Positions 36,190 through 45,358 of a stretch of 64,000 nt of DNA are shown in pieces (the stretch's first letter is position 1; each line of letters opens with the position of its first letter). Below the pieces are notes generated by a model. The model saw only the letters and a program-made list of their open reading frames with translations. It had not been told where the DNA came from and ran no database searches. Position numbers and translations under genes: made by a program. The DNA comes from Thermococcus celer Vu 13 = JCM 8558 (GTDB lineage Archaea; Methanobacteriota_B; Thermococci; Thermococcales; Thermococcaceae): NCBI RefSeq assembly GCF_002214365.1, contig NZ_CP014854.1, forward strand, positions 1,488,001-1,552,000, in the 5' to 3' direction.

Positions 36190-37725
36190 ATGATACGGAT
36201 AGCGCATATAAGCGACACCCACATAACGAGTGAAAGCGCCTACAAGGGATACGCCTACGACCTCATAGCCAACGAGATAAACAACGGGGACTTCGACTTC
36301 GTCATCCATACCGGCGACGTGACCAACCAGGGGCTCCGCGAGGAATACGAGAGGGCCACCTACGAGCTCAAAAAGATCCAGAAGCCTCTTGTCGTCATCC
36401 CCGGCAACCACGACGTCAGGAACGTCGGCTATGCACTTTTTGAGGAGTTCATCGGGCCCCTGAACGGCGTCTTTGAGTTCGATGACGGGGTCGTGATATG
36501 GGTTGACTCAACCATACCCGATTTAAGCGACGGCAGGGTCGGCAGTCAGAAGTTCAAATGGCTGAGGGAGAGGTTGAAGGAGTACTCCGACAGGAGGTTC
36601 AAGATAGTCGCCGCCCACCACCACCTCGTGCCGCTCCCCGACACCGGGCGGGAGAGGAACGTTCTCTTCAACGCCGGCGACGTTCTCGACCTGCTCCTCA
36701 GGTACGACGTGAACCTCTACACCTGCGGACACAAGCACGTGCCCAACGTCTACAGGGTGGAGGACCTGGTGGTGGACAACGCCGGCTGCACCTCCTGCAG
36801 GAAGACGCGCAAGGGAGACGTCAACAGCTACAACATCGTGACCCTCCACGACGATGGACGGGTCGAGGTGAGGATAAGGCGCGTTACGGGGGAGGAGAGG
36901 GCCAAGGAGCACCGCCCCGTAAGGCCAAAGCTCTTCATCCCGAAGGGTAAAAGGCTCCTCAGGATAGTCCAGGTGAGCGAGAGCAACGTCTCGGAGAGGG
37001 CCTACTTCAGGAGGAAGGTGCTGGAGAACGCCATCAGGACGATAAACGAGAGGCTGAAGCCGGATGTGGTGGTCCACTGCGGCGACGTCGTCGACATGGG
37101 AATAGAGCGCTACTACGAGAGGGCCTACGAGTTCTACGAGAGGATAAAGGCGGAGAAGCTGGTGGTGCCGGGTCACAACGACATAACCTACCTCGGCTAC
37201 GACCTGTTCTCGGAGTACTTCGGTCAGCCAGGGATAAAGGAGATCAACGGCGTTACCTTCATCCCCGTTCTCAGCGCCCAGTACGAGACGCCCATAGGAG
37301 TGGTGGGGAGGATGGGCCAGAAAAAGCTCGGTGAGCTCCTCGAGGAGTACCGCGATAGCTTCACCGTCGTCGTGATGCACCACAACATAGTTCCCATACC
37401 AAGGAGCAGGGAGGTCGGTTTCCTCGAGGACGCTGGGGACGTTCTTCGTGTTATCACAATCGGAGAGGCGAACCTCGTACTCACTGGGCACGGCGGTAAC
37501 GCCTTCGGGATAAAGGTCGAGAAAACACCGATAGTAAACGCAGGTTCGATAAGCTGGGAACTCCACAGGAACCCCTACGGGAACAGCTTCAACCTCATAG
37601 ACATCTACCCGGACATGATGGTGGCCTTCGAGGTCCAGGCCACTTGGGGCTCGGGTCGGCTCGTGGGGATATGGAAGATAAAAAGCCCCTTTAAGTCCCC
37701 ATCCCCTCCCCGACCTTCTCCATGA
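36190..37725 (+). CDS. Double metallophosphoesterase with degenerate second domain
   Basis: This 511-residue protein holds two calcineurin-like domains. The first (about 1-230) is complete: SDTH, GDVTN, GNHD, HHH and GHKH. The second (about 255-480) keeps the order but is altered: VSESN replaces the DxH metal pair, GDVVD remains, GNHD becomes GHND, HHN is kept and GHxH becomes GHGG. Loss of the first metal ligands suggests a non-catalytic, perhaps regulatory or binding, half. ATG 36190 follows GGAGTGATGGCC; two earlier starts are in frame. It is linked to the CBS gene and ends inside the convergent 2-phosphoglycerate kinase gene (35-base overlap). The substrate is unknown. Confidence 0.88.
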   Translation: MIRIAHISDTHITSESAYKGYAYDLIANEINNGDFDFVIHTGDVTNQGLREEYERATYELKKIQKPLVVIPGNHDVRNVGYALFEEFIGPLNGVFEFDDGVVIWVDSTIPDLSDGRVGSQKFKWLRERLKEYSDRRFKIVAAHHHLVPLPDTGRERNVLFNAGDVLDLLLRYDVNLYTCGHKHVPNVYRVEDLVVDNAGCTSCRKTRKGDVNSYNIVTLHDDGRVEVRIRRVTGEERAKEHRPVRPKLFIPKGKRLLRIVQVSESNVSERAYFRRKVLENAIRTINERLKPDVVVHCGDVVDMGIERYYERAYEFYERIKAEKLVVPGHNDITYLGYDLFSEYFGQPGIKEINGVTFIPVLSAQYETPIGVVGRMGQKKLGELLEEYRDSFTVVVMHHNIVPIPRSREVGFLEDAGDVLRVITIGEANLVLTGHGGNAFGIKVEKTPIVNAGSISWELHRNPYGNSFNLIDIYPDMMVAFEVQATWGSGRLVGIWKIKSPFKSPSPPRPSP

Positions 37726-38581
37726 GGCGCCCCATTATATCTTCCATTATCCTGTTGACGGTCTTTTCGAGCTCGACGTTGTTTATTACGGGAACGTTGT
37801 GCTCCTTCGCCCTGCTAACGATGAACTCCTGTATCTCCATTATGGCGTCGAGGTGCTTCAGGTAGTAGTCCGCCGACCTCTTGCTGTAGCGTGCCCTCTC
37901 GTAGAAGCGGGCCTCGAGGTCCTTTTTGTTCCCCACGGTTATCACGTACATGAAGGTGTTCTCCTTGAGCTCGATGTAACCCGGAACCAGGTGTATGCCC
38001 TCGAGTATGGAGTTAAAGCCCTCCTTGTAGACCCTTTCGAGGACAGCGGAGACCCCGACCGAGACGTGTTCCACCTGCTTCCTGAACCCCTGTACGAGGA
38101 GCGACTCCTCGGGCCGGCTGTGGGAGATAGTCTTCCACGCCAGAAACGACGACGTGTGGAGATCCGGCAGCAGCTCCGGCGCGATTATCTTCCTCATGAC
38201 CTCCCTTATCGTGTCCGTGCCGATGACGCTCCTCGTGCCGAGGCGGAAGGCCAGCTCCGTGGCTATCGTCGATTTACCCACGCCCGTAGTCCCTCCGAGC
38301 AGTATCGTTATTGGGATCTTGAGCCTCCGGAACCTGCGCCAGAAGAGGTAGCGTTTCGCCGCTTCCCCGAGACCGTGCTCGCGGAGTTTTCCGTACGTCA
38401 ACTCCCTTATGTCGTCCGTCGTTACAAGCTTGTGCCCCCTTTCGCTGAGCTCCCTCTGAACCTCGCTCGCTATGGTGTAAGCCACCCCCACGTCAACGCC
38501 GGCGAGGGTTATGGAACGCGTCAGGATGCCCCTCGAAAAGGGCAGACGGGTCTTTCTCTCAGGGTCCGTGACGATTATCAT
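37691..38581 (-). CDS. pgk2: 2-Phosphoglycerate kinase
   Basis: This 296-residue enzyme phosphorylates 2-phosphoglycerate to 2,3-diphosphoglycerate, the first step to cyclic 2,3-diphosphoglycerate. Residues 1-85 are an ATP-cone-like domain ([16 protein letters not shown]), then a P-loop kinase with [12 protein letters not shown] (about 96-107), [12 protein letters not shown] and a lid region ([12 protein letters not shown]). The ATG overlaps the stop of the cDPG synthetase gene by ATGA, giving tight translational coupling. The pathway is well known from hyperthermophilic methanogens; in Thermococcales the genes are seen, but accumulation of the product is not established to my knowledge. Confidence 0.93.
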   Translation of the reverse strand: MIIVTDPERKTRLPFSRGILTRSITLAGVDVGVAYTIASEVQRELSERGHKLVTTDDIRELTYGKLREHGLGEAAKRYLFWRRFRRLKIPITILLGGTTGVGKSTIATELAFRLGTRSVIGTDTIREVMRKIIAPELLPDLHTSSFLAWKTISHSRPEESLLVQGFRKQVEHVSVGVSAVLERVYKEGFNSILEGIHLVPGYIELKENTFMYVITVGNKKDLEARFYERARYSKRSADYYLKHLDAIMEIQEFIVSRAKEHNVPVINNVELEKTVNRIMEDIMGRLMEKVGEGMGT

Positions 38582-39885
38582 TTCCGTCCCTCCAGAATGG
38601 AACGTCCCAGCTCCAGTACCGCCCTCTTCAGGTCCTTTCCGTCCACGTTAACGGGTTCGTTGTCGAGGTATACCACTTCGATCCCGTTTTTGAGGGCCCA
38701 CCTCGTGACGACGTCAACCGCCGCCGCCTTGAGCTCGACCGCGACGGCGTCTATCCCCCTGAAGGAACGCAGATCCTCCAAAAGCGGGTCCCTCCTCGAG
38801 AGGTTGCCGGACGAGTGGAGCACCTCGGCCCCCAGCTTCTCAAGCCACCCCCTCGCTCTGGGAAGGGCATCGTGGGAGGTCATGACGAGGCCGATCCTCT
38901 TTCCCGAGACGTCTCCGAGGGGTCTCGGACGGAAGGCGGTCAGGTGAACGTCAGCGTCGGGGTTTATCGACTCCACAGTCTCCTTCAACGTCTTTAGTCG
39001 GCCCCCCTCAACCGTATCCGCCATCGTGACCACGACCGTATCGGCGAGGCTTATCCTGAAGGGGCCGAAGTAGCCCTTTATGAAGTCCAGCCTCTGGTTT
39101 GCACCGATTACCAGGATGTAGCCGTCGGCGCGGTAAGCTGGAAACGTGGCCCCGCTCCCCTCAAGGATGACGAGGTCGTTGGGGAGGCTTTCGGCTATTC
39201 TCACCCCCTCGTCCATGGCGTCGAAGAAAGAAAAGCCGGCCATACCTCCCCCACACCGGCGACAGCCCACGGTGGTGACCCTCGCCGTTAGCGCGTCCTC
39301 GAAGTGGTCCGATGCGGCGTGTCTCCCCTGGTCGGCGAGCCTCAGAAGGAATTCGGGCGTTATCTCTAACTTATCCCCCTCGATGACCTCGGGCCTTTCC
39401 GGACCGCCGCGTCCCATCGTAACTATCACGGGGTTGGCGATGCCCTTAAGCGTCCTCGCTATGAAGCCGCTCACCGCGGTCTTTCCAACGCGCTTCCCCG
39501 TCCCCATGACGGCGAGGCTGGGTTTCCTCAGGGTTTTGAGTGGTTTTGGCGTGAAGAGGAAGTCGGCCCCCCTGTAGGGGACACCGTGTAGCATGCAGAG
39601 GGAGGCGATGGCGAAGCGGTCCTCGTAGTTGAGCACCGGCTCATCGCTCAGATCAACCACCTCGGTCACTTTGTTCTCTCCGAGTGCTTTCCTGAGGGAG
39701 GAAATGTAATCGCGCCCGTGGTACACCTTAACACCGAGCTTTTCCTCCACCTCACGGACGTTCCCTATCTTCTCGCTCCCACCGAGGAAAACTGCACAGC
39801 AGACGTCACCCAGCTTTTTCACCGCCCACGCCGTGACGTCCGGATAGTGTTCACCGTCTATTAGGACGAGCCGTCCCCTCCCCAT
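38578..39885 (-). CDS. cpgS: Cyclic 2,3-diphosphoglycerate synthetase
   Basis: This 435-residue enzyme closes 2,3-diphosphoglycerate into the cyclic diphosphate using ATP. It shows [15 protein letters not shown] at the N-terminus, a P-loop [14 protein letters not shown] (about 127-140), and [13 protein letters not shown] and [14 protein letters not shown] of the family. A CRRC pair lies near residue 206. Its size and coupling to 2-phosphoglycerate kinase support the role. cDPG and its potassium salt protect proteins at high temperature in Methanothermus and Methanopyrus. It reads from ATG 39885 without an obvious operon partner upstream. Confidence 0.92.
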   Translation of the reverse strand: MGRGRLVLIDGEHYPDVTAWAVKKLGDVCCAVFLGGSEKIGNVREVEEKLGVKVYHGRDYISSLRKALGENKVTEVVDLSDEPVLNYEDRFAIASLCMLHGVPYRGADFLFTPKPLKTLRKPSLAVMGTGKRVGKTAVSGFIARTLKGIANPVIVTMGRGGPERPEVIEGDKLEITPEFLLRLADQGRHAASDHFEDALTARVTTVGCRRCGGGMAGFSFFDAMDEGVRIAESLPNDLVILEGSGATFPAYRADGYILVIGANQRLDFIKGYFGPFRISLADTVVVTMADTVEGGRLKTLKETVESINPDADVHLTAFRPRPLGDVSGKRIGLVMTSHDALPRARGWLEKLGAEVLHSSGNLSRRDPLLEDLRSFRGIDAVAVELKAAAVDVVTRWALKNGIEVVYLDNEPVNVDGKDLKRAVLELGRSILEGRK

Positions 39886-39995
39886 ACCACCACCGTTGGT
39901 CTTTACCCTTCATCAGATTTAACCTTTTGCAGGGTCCACACTAAGGGAGGAGCGTAGGAAGGGTTATAAACCTCTGAGGTGTAGGATAAACCGCA

Positions 39996-40010
39996 ACCGC
40001 CGGAGGCGGT
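39996..40010 (+). other. Short hairpin in the leader of the histone-fold gene
   Basis: ACCGCC-GGA-GGCGGT forms a perfect six-pair stem. It lies between a TTATAAA box (about 39964-39970) and the ribosome site GGAGGTG (40019-40025), so it should be in the 5' leader and may tune translation of the small abundant protein that follows. Confidence 0.5.
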
Positions 40011-40032
40011 GCAGATAAGGAGGTGTGTGGAA

Positions 40033-40212
40033 ATGGTCGAGATGATAGTTAAGTCCAAGGTTAAGGAGGCCGTTAAGGCCATAGACCCCGAGATGAGGGT
40101 TAACCCGGAGTTCTACGAGGCCCTCGAGGCCGAGGTCAAGGCCCTCATCGAGAAGGCCGTCAAGAGGGCCAAGGACGAGGGCAAAAAGACCCTCTATCCG
40201 AGGCACGTCTGA
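40033..40212 (+). CDS. Small histone-fold protein (DUF1931 type)
   Basis: This 59-residue basic protein is predicted all-helical: MIVKSKVKEAVKAI, FYEALEAEVKALIEKAVKRAKDEGKKTLYP. It resembles DUF1931 histone-like proteins (one histone fold) rather than the canonical 67-residue HTkA/HTkB histones. DNA binding is plausible but not shown. The ATG at 40033 follows a strong GGAGGTG; the frame opens earlier at a GTG that lies within the leader hairpin region. A clear TATA box and hairpin leader suggest high, adjustable expression. T-rich runs after the stop may terminate it. Confidence 0.85.
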   Translation: MVEMIVKSKVKEAVKAIDPEMRVNPEFYEALEAEVKALIEKAVKRAKDEGKKTLYPRHV

Positions 40213-40286
40213 TTCCTCCCTTCTTTTTCCTTGTGTTTACGTCGATGCCCTTTTATCCTCTTCCTCCTAACTGTTCCGGTGATGTT

Positions 40287-41165
40287 ATGGCACTGCGGAA
40301 GTTGGGTGACTCGGCTTACCTCTACCCCGGAAGCCCCTCAACCCTCGTGAAGGTTTTTGAAGGGAACGCGGTCATCGTTGATCCAGGCCACGGAAAGGGA
40401 AGACACAAGGATCTGAAACGTGAGACGAAGAAGCTCGGTGTTAAGATAGCGGCCCAGCTCGCGACCCACGGACACGCCGACCACGTGGCGGTGGCATCCC
40501 GCTTAGATGCACCGCTCTTCATCCACCGCTTTGAGTTCTCCATAGCGGAGAGTCCGCTCAACAGGGAGATCCTCACCTTCGGTTCAAAGGCTCCCGAGGG
40601 GTTTTTGGCGTTCCAGTTTCCGGGGGAGGTCAGGGCCCACGCCGTCTTCGAGTGGGGAGACGAGCTCTTCGGCCTTAAGGCCGTCAGCCTGAACGGCCAC
40701 TCGCCGGGAATGACGGGCTTTCTGGACGGGGAAAACGGCCTGATTTACGCGGGCGATTCCTTCTTCGGGGAGCGGGTTGTGGAGAGCGTTGGGTTGCCCT
40801 ACCTCGTTGACCCTGAATTGTTCAAAGACTCAATTAAAGAATTACAGAATTATGCTGAAAAGGGTCTCCTGCTCATCCCCTCCCACGGGAGGGCCGTGAG
40901 GGGTGAAGAGGCCATCGAACTGCTTGACTTCAACATCAAGCGGGTTGAGGAGGTGGGGGAACTCATACCCGAACTCCTCAAAAGACCGATGGGCATCGAC
41001 GAGCTAACCTTCCGGATTACGGTGCACTACGGGGTGGAACCCACACCAAGGAGGCTCGCGCTGAACCTCGTTCCAATGAGGGCGTTTATAGCGGAACTCT
41101 ACAACGAGGGACGGATTGAGGCCCTCGTGGAGAACGGACTGAAGTGGAAGGCCAGGAGGGACTGA
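40287..41165 (+). CDS. MBL-fold metallohydrolase
   Basis: This 292-residue metallo-beta-lactamase-fold protein has the THGHADHV metal motif (about 70-77), a later NGHSPG, YAGDSFF (bridging Asp) and PSHGR. A C-terminal helical extension (about 225-290) contains RMGIDEL, similar to lactamase_B-associated winged helices (RBBP9-like LACTB2 arrangement). The substrate is unknown; the family includes thioesterases and nucleases. The frame starts at 40233, but ATG 40287 behind GGTGATGTT is the likely start. It is convergent with the Cas4-like gene. Confidence 0.88.
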   Translation: MALRKLGDSAYLYPGSPSTLVKVFEGNAVIVDPGHGKGRHKDLKRETKKLGVKIAAQLATHGHADHVAVASRLDAPLFIHRFEFSIAESPLNREILTFGSKAPEGFLAFQFPGEVRAHAVFEWGDELFGLKAVSLNGHSPGMTGFLDGENGLIYAGDSFFGERVVESVGLPYLVDPELFKDSIKELQNYAEKGLLLIPSHGRAVRGEEAIELLDFNIKRVEEVGELIPELLKRPMGIDELTFRITVHYGVEPTPRRLALNLVPMRAFIAELYNEGRIEALVENGLKWKARRD

Positions 41166-41173
41166 AAAGCAAC

Positions 41174-41809
41174 TCACTCCCCGTCCGGATAGCACAGATA
41201 ACGGTAGGGACAGAACCGACAGGCGTAGTCGTTCCACCCCTTCGGGGGTCTTCCCTTCTCGTAAGCGCGCTTGACGGAGTAGAACTGCTTCAGCGTCTCC
41301 CGAAAGAGCTTATCATCGTAGGGGATCTCAAAGGCCCGGAAGTTAGGCCCCTCCAAGATGGGAAAGCGCGAGAAGTCTATCTTCTCTATCACCCTCATGG
41401 GCTCGTCGTGGAGCTTGATGTAGTAGAGGTAGCCGTACTCGGCCTCGGCCCAACGGAGGTATACGTTGAGCTGGGCCATGTGGTAGTCGTAGGGGCTCTT
41501 CGGGAGGCTCGTCTTGCCCTTTATCTCGATGGGGAAGTTCCTTATGGCATCGACCCTGCCGTGTATCTCAAAGCCGAGTCTCCTGGAGCGGAGGACCATG
41601 TGCTTCTCGAGCTCGAACCCGAACCTCTTCCTCAGGATCTCACCGAGGACGTTGTGGGTGTTCACCCCCTGGTTCAGCCTCACCTTAACGAACTCGGGCC
41701 ACTTCGGGGGATAACCCTTCAGGCGGAAGTATATTCTCCTCGGACATGTTAAAGCCTCGCTGGCGTAGAACTCTATGAGTCCGTCGTTCTCACCCTTATT
41801 TCCGGTCAT
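41174..41809 (-). CDS. Solitary Cas4-like exonuclease (Dna2/Cas4 family)
   Basis: This 211-residue nuclease has the Cas4 cluster cysteines: one in ALTCPRRIYF near residue 22 and three in CRFCPYRYLC at the C-terminus, plus the PD-(D/E)xK core HGRVDAIRNFPIEIKGK (about 84-100). Solo Cas4 homologues occur in archaea and their viruses and may act in DNA repair or adaptation interference. No CRISPR array or cas gene is in the window. GGAGGGATCGAGG precedes ATG 41809. No TATA box is apparent between it and the upstream C/D box sRNA, so it may share that transcript. Confidence 0.88.
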   Translation of the reverse strand: MTGNKGENDGLIEFYASEALTCPRRIYFRLKGYPPKWPEFVKVRLNQGVNTHNVLGEILRKRFGFELEKHMVLRSRRLGFEIHGRVDAIRNFPIEIKGKTSLPKSPYDYHMAQLNVYLRWAEAEYGYLYYIKLHDEPMRVIEKIDFSRFPILEGPNFRAFEIPYDDKLFRETLKQFYSVKRAYEKGRPPKGWNDYACRFCPYRYLCYPDGE

Positions 41810-41831
41810 CCTCGATCCCTCCGGGGACGGG

Positions 41832-41848
41832 GCGGGTCATCGGCCCGC
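41832..41848 (-). other. Hairpin between sRNA and Cas4-like gene
   Basis: GCGGG-N7-CCCGC can fold between the sRNA D box and the Cas4-like start, nested with GGGGCGG/CCGCCCC. It may end or process the sRNA, or structure the leader of the nuclease gene. The function is inferred only from position. Confidence 0.4.
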
Positions 41849-41863
41849 GAACCTCACCGCCCC

Positions 41864-41920
41864 TGCGTCAGCTAATACCGACGTCATCACCCATCAGACT
41901 GGGCAAGGGTCGTCATCCGC
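41864..41920 (-). ncRNA. C/D box guide sRNA
   Basis: On the minus strand the order is C box ATGACGA (41916-41910, one change from RTGATGA), a 12-base guide, D' CTGA (41897-41894), a 3-base spacer, C' GTGATGA (41890-41884), a 12-base guide, and D CTGA (41871-41868). GCG and CGC outside the boxes form the terminal stem. Twelve-base guides between boxes are exactly the archaeal K-turn geometry. TTTAAATG at about 41950-41944 is a TATA box 25 bases before the 5' end. The D guide would match CUAAUACCGACG and the D' guide ACUGGGCAAGGG, with 2'-O-methylation at the fifth base from each D box. Targets were not identified. Confidence 0.82.
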
Positions 41921-41981
41921 CTGAGAGTTAAGGCTAACCCAACATTTAAAGCTTTGGGAAAATTCAGGAAGGGGAGCAAAA

Positions 41982-42323
41982 TCAGAACGCGGTGCCCTTT
42001 CTCCTTCTGAGAGAGTAGCTCAGGCCGTAGGCCGGCCAGAGGCTCGGCGGCCCCCCGTAGTGGTGCAGGTTGCGGAGTATCTTCTCCGCGGTCTTTCTGT
42101 TGTCCGCCCTGACCCTGAGGACGCCATCCTCAAGTTCCACGGTTCCGTTGGGAAGCCTGAGGATCAGCTTCGAGCCGTTCACCTCGGGGCGGGCCTTCAT
42201 CAAAAGTCGCCAGTAGCCCTCGTACGCCTCGCGGCTCAGTTTCTGCTCGAGAAGGGCGGGCTTTTCACGTGGTTTAAACAGGCGGGAAAACCAACTACTC
42301 GAGGACTCATCGTCCATACTCAT
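41982..42323 (-). CDS. Hypothetical protein
   Basis: This 113-residue basic protein has a serine-rich acidic start (DDESSSSWFSRLFKPREK), a helical middle (REAYEGYWRLLMKA) and alternating short strands (SKLILRLPNGTVELEDGVLRVRAD) ending in a Lys/Arg-rich tail. No family is recognised. GGAGGTCG precedes three closely spaced Met codons (42326, 42323, 42317); the middle one has the best spacing. It is divergent from taw2 and next to the sRNA promoter. Nucleic-acid binding is possible from its charge, but this is only a guess. Confidence 0.78.
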   Translation of the reverse strand: MSMDDESSSSWFSRLFKPREKPALLEQKLSREAYEGYWRLLMKARPEVNGSKLILRLPNGTVELEDGVLRVRADNRKTAEKILRNLHHYGGPPSLWPAYGLSYSLRRRKGTAF

Positions 42324-42443
42324 CATCGACCTCCGGACGATTTCTCGGTTTAAATTCGCCTTCCATGTTTTTAAGGCTTTCTCATCGTTTTTTGACGAAA
42401 AGACGGAGAAGGCTTTTTAAGGTACCCAACCAGAGTAGGGCCG

Positions 42444-43283
42444 ATGACGAGGACACAGCTGATAAAGCCCCGCATAAGGGAGTTACTCTCCCGCGAGCTC
42501 CCCCCCGAGCTGGTTCGCATGATCCCCAAGCACTGGGTCAGGATAGGCGACGTGCTGATCCTGCCGCTGAGGCCTGAGCTGGAGCCCTACAGGCATCGCA
42601 TCGCGGAGGTTTACGCTCGGGTCCTCGGCGTTAAAACCGTTCTGAAAAAGGGCAAGATAGGTGGTGAGTTCCGGGAGACCAACTACGAGGTGCTGTACGG
42701 AAAGGACACGGTGACTGTGCACGTCGAGAACGGGGTAAGGTACAAGCTCGACGTCGCAAGGGTGATGTTCTCTCCGGCAAACGTCAAGGAGAGGGTCAGG
42801 ATGGCGGGGGTGGCCAGGCCCGGGGAGCTGGTCGTTGACATGTTCGCCGGGGTGGGTCACCTCAGCCTCCCGATGGCCGTCCACGGAAAGGCAAGGGTGA
42901 TAGCAATAGAGAAGAGCCCCTACACCTTCCGCTTCCTCGTTGAGAACATCGAGCTGAACCGCGTCCAGGACAGGATGACGGCCTACAACATCGACAACCG
43001 GGACTTCCCGGGGGAGGATGTAGCCGACAGGGTTCTGATGGGGTACGTCGTGAGAACCCACGAGTTCATACCCAAGGCCCTCAGCATAGCGAAGGACGGG
43101 GCGATAATCCATTACCACAACACCGTCCCCGAGAGGCTCATGCCTGAGGAGCCCTTCGAGACATTCAGGAGAACCGCGGAGGAGCACGGATACCGGGTTG
43201 AAAAGCTCAACGAGCTCGTGATAAAGCGCTACGCCCCCGGCGTCTGGCACGTCGTCGATGACATCCGGGTGTTCAAAAGATAG
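42444..43283 (+). CDS. taw2: tRNA wybutosine enzyme Taw2 (aminocarboxypropyl transferase)
   Basis: This 279-residue class I SAM-fold enzyme transfers the 3-amino-3-carboxypropyl group of SAM to 4-demethylwyosine at position 37 of tRNA-Phe. It is very like Pyrococcus Taw2. The motifs are KPRIRELLSRELPPELV at the N-terminus, the RIGDVLILPLRPEL OB-like region, VVDMFAGVGHLSLP (SAM motif I), AIEKSPYTFRFL and the NxPY-position sequence MGYVVRTHEF. The start at ATG 42444 is 20 bases after TTTTTAAGG, so a leaderless or very short-leader mRNA is likely. Confidence 0.94.
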   Translation: MTRTQLIKPRIRELLSRELPPELVRMIPKHWVRIGDVLILPLRPELEPYRHRIAEVYARVLGVKTVLKKGKIGGEFRETNYEVLYGKDTVTVHVENGVRYKLDVARVMFSPANVKERVRMAGVARPGELVVDMFAGVGHLSLPMAVHGKARVIAIEKSPYTFRFLVENIELNRVQDRMTAYNIDNRDFPGEDVADRVLMGYVVRTHEFIPKALSIAKDGAIIHYHNTVPERLMPEEPFETFRRTAEEHGYRVEKLNELVIKRYAPGVWHVVDDIRVFKR

Positions 43284-43413
43284 TGAGGGCTACTTCTCCC
43301 TCAAGTCCGATCAAGTTTAACAGATAAGCTTAATCACCCGGTCATGATGAAACACTTCTCCTTGCGAAGACCTTATATCCTTCTGGCCGAAAATCTTTCG
43401 AGGTGATTCTGGT

Positions 43414-45282
43414 ATGGGCATGAAAGGCTGGTGGGGAAGGATTCTCAGGGTCGACCTGACCAACAACAAAGTCCGGGTGCAGGAGTACCCGCCCGAGGTA
43501 GCCAGGAAGTTCATCGGCGGCAGGGGTCTGGCCGCCTGGATCCTCTGGAACGAGGCGAAGGGCGTCGATCCGCTCGGACCGGACAACAAGCTCGTCTTCG
43601 CTTCTGGCCCCTTCAACGGTCTCCCGACCCCGAGCGGCGGGAAGATGGTCATCGCCGCCAAGAGTCCGCTCACGGGCGGTTACGGTGACGGTAACCTCGG
43701 CACCATGGCCACCGTTCACCTGAGGAAGGCCGGCTACGACGCGATAGTCGTCGAGGGCAAGGCCAAGAAGCCCGTTTACCTTTACATAGAGGACGACGAA
43801 GTTTCAATCTTAAGCGCCGAGGGGCTCTGGGGCAAGGATACCTTCGAGACGGAGAGGGAGCTCAAGAAGATACACGGCAAAAACGTGGGTGTTCTCAGCA
43901 TAGGCCCGGCCGGTGAGCACCTCGTCCGCTACGCCGTCGTCATCTCCCAGGAGGGAAGAGCAGCGGGAAGGCCCGGTATGGGTGCCGTGATGGGAAGCAA
44001 GAAGCTCAAGGCCGTCGTCATAAGGGGCACCAAGGAGATACCCGTTGCCGACAAGGAGAACCTCAAGAAGCTCTCAACCGAAGCCTACAACGAGATACTC
44101 AACAGGCCCAGCTATCCCTTCTGGAAAAGACAGGGAACGATGGCCGCCGTCGAGTGGACCAACGAGAACTCGGCACTTCCCACCATGAACTTCAGCGACG
44201 GAAGCTTCGAGTTCGCCCGCTCGATAGACGGTTACACCATGGAGGGGATGAAGGTCAAGCAGCGCGGATGCCCCTACTGTAACATGCCCTGCGGAAACGT
44301 AGTCCTCGATGCAGAGGGGAGGGAGAGCGAGCTCGACTACGAGAACGTGGCACTCCTTGGGGCCAACCTCGGCATAGGGAAGCTCAACGAGGTCTCCGTC
44401 CTCAACAGGATAGCGGACGAGATGGGTATGGACACGATATCCCTCGGTGGCTCACTGGCGTTCATCATGGAGGCCAAGGAGAAGGGCCTCATAAAGGAGG
44501 ACGCTCCGGAATTCGGTGACTTCAAGAAAGCCAGAGAGCTCGCCCTGGACATCGCCTACCGCAGGGGAGAGCTCGGCAACTTCGGTGCCGAGGGCGTCAT
44601 GAGGATGTCCCAGAAGCTTGGAGACGACAGTTTCGCCATGCACGTGAAGGGCCTTGAGGTAAGCGGTTACAACTGCTTCATCTACCCTGCAATGGCCCTC
44701 GCCTTCGCCACCAGCTCGATAGGCGCCCACCACAAGGAGGCTTGGGTTATCGCCTGGGAGATAGGAACCGCCCCGATAGAGGGGGAGCAGGCCAAGAAGG
44801 TCGAGTACAAGATAACCTACGGCCCGGAGAAGGCGGCGAAGGTCATAGAGCTCCAGCGCCTCAGGGGCGGCCTCTTCGAGATGCTCAGCGCGTGCAGGCT
44901 CCCGTGGGTTGAAGTTGGCCTTAGCCTCGACTACTACCCGAAGCTCATCGAGGCCATAACCGGCGTGAGGTACAGCTGGGACGACCTCTACACCGCCGCT
45001 GACAGGGTCTACGCCCTCATAAGGGCCTACTGGGTCAGGGAGTTCGGCGAGAAGTGGGGCAGGCACATGGACTACCCGCCGAAGAGGTGGTTCATCGAGG
45101 GACTCAAGAGCGGACCGTACAAGGGCCAGCACCTCGACATGGACAAGTACGAAGGATTGCTCAGCGAGTACTACAGGCTCAGGGGATGGGACGAGCGCGG
45201 AATTCCGAAGAGGGAGACGCTTAAGAAGCTCGGCCTCGAGGACGTCATCCCCGAGCTGGAGAAGGTCACGAAGCTCGAGTGA
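43414..45282 (+). CDS. for: Formaldehyde:ferredoxin oxidoreductase (tungstopterin enzyme)
   Basis: This 622-residue tungsten enzyme oxidises short aldehydes to acids and reduces ferredoxin. It is much closer to Pyrococcus FOR than to [39 protein letters not shown] and GLEVSGYNC. The [4Fe-4S] ligands are CPYCNMPC (about 285-292) plus a later Cys in [16 protein letters not shown] and [17 protein letters not shown] bind the cofactor. ATG 43414 has GAGGTGAT seven bases away; the Met two residues later matches the mature Pyrococcus N-terminus. CTTATATCC (about 43371) is the TATA box. MoaD lies 77 bases downstream, fitting tungstopterin supply. Confidence 0.95.
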   Translation: MGMKGWWGRILRVDLTNNKVRVQEYPPEVARKFIGGRGLAAWILWNEAKGVDPLGPDNKLVFASGPFNGLPTPSGGKMVIAAKSPLTGGYGDGNLGTMATVHLRKAGYDAIVVEGKAKKPVYLYIEDDEVSILSAEGLWGKDTFETERELKKIHGKNVGVLSIGPAGEHLVRYAVVISQEGRAAGRPGMGAVMGSKKLKAVVIRGTKEIPVADKENLKKLSTEAYNEILNRPSYPFWKRQGTMAAVEWTNENSALPTMNFSDGSFEFARSIDGYTMEGMKVKQRGCPYCNMPCGNVVLDAEGRESELDYENVALLGANLGIGKLNEVSVLNRIADEMGMDTISLGGSLAFIMEAKEKGLIKEDAPEFGDFKKARELALDIAYRRGELGNFGAEGVMRMSQKLGDDSFAMHVKGLEVSGYNCFIYPAMALAFATSSIGAHHKEAWVIAWEIGTAPIEGEQAKKVEYKITYGPEKAAKVIELQRLRGGLFEMLSACRLPWVEVGLSLDYYPKLIEAITGVRYSWDDLYTAADRVYALIRAYWVREFGEKWGRHMDYPPKRWFIEGLKSGPYKGQHLDMDKYEGLLSEYYRLRGWDERGIPKRETLKKLGLEDVIPELEKVTKLE

Positions 45283-45358
45283 TTCTTTCCCCTCTTCCTT
45301 CTTGGCTTTTTCCGGCAACTTTTTTAGCGAGGAAGCGAACTTTTAATCGGTGGTGGGT

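Noticed and set aside
41174-41809. Cas4 as part of a CRISPR-Cas locus
   Set aside because: No repeat-spacer array, cas1, cas2 or interference genes are visible anywhere in the window; it is a solitary homologue.
43414-45282. Aldehyde:ferredoxin oxidoreductase (AOR) proper
   Set aside because: The N-terminus and most internal motifs match the formaldehyde enzyme (FOR) much more closely than AOR.
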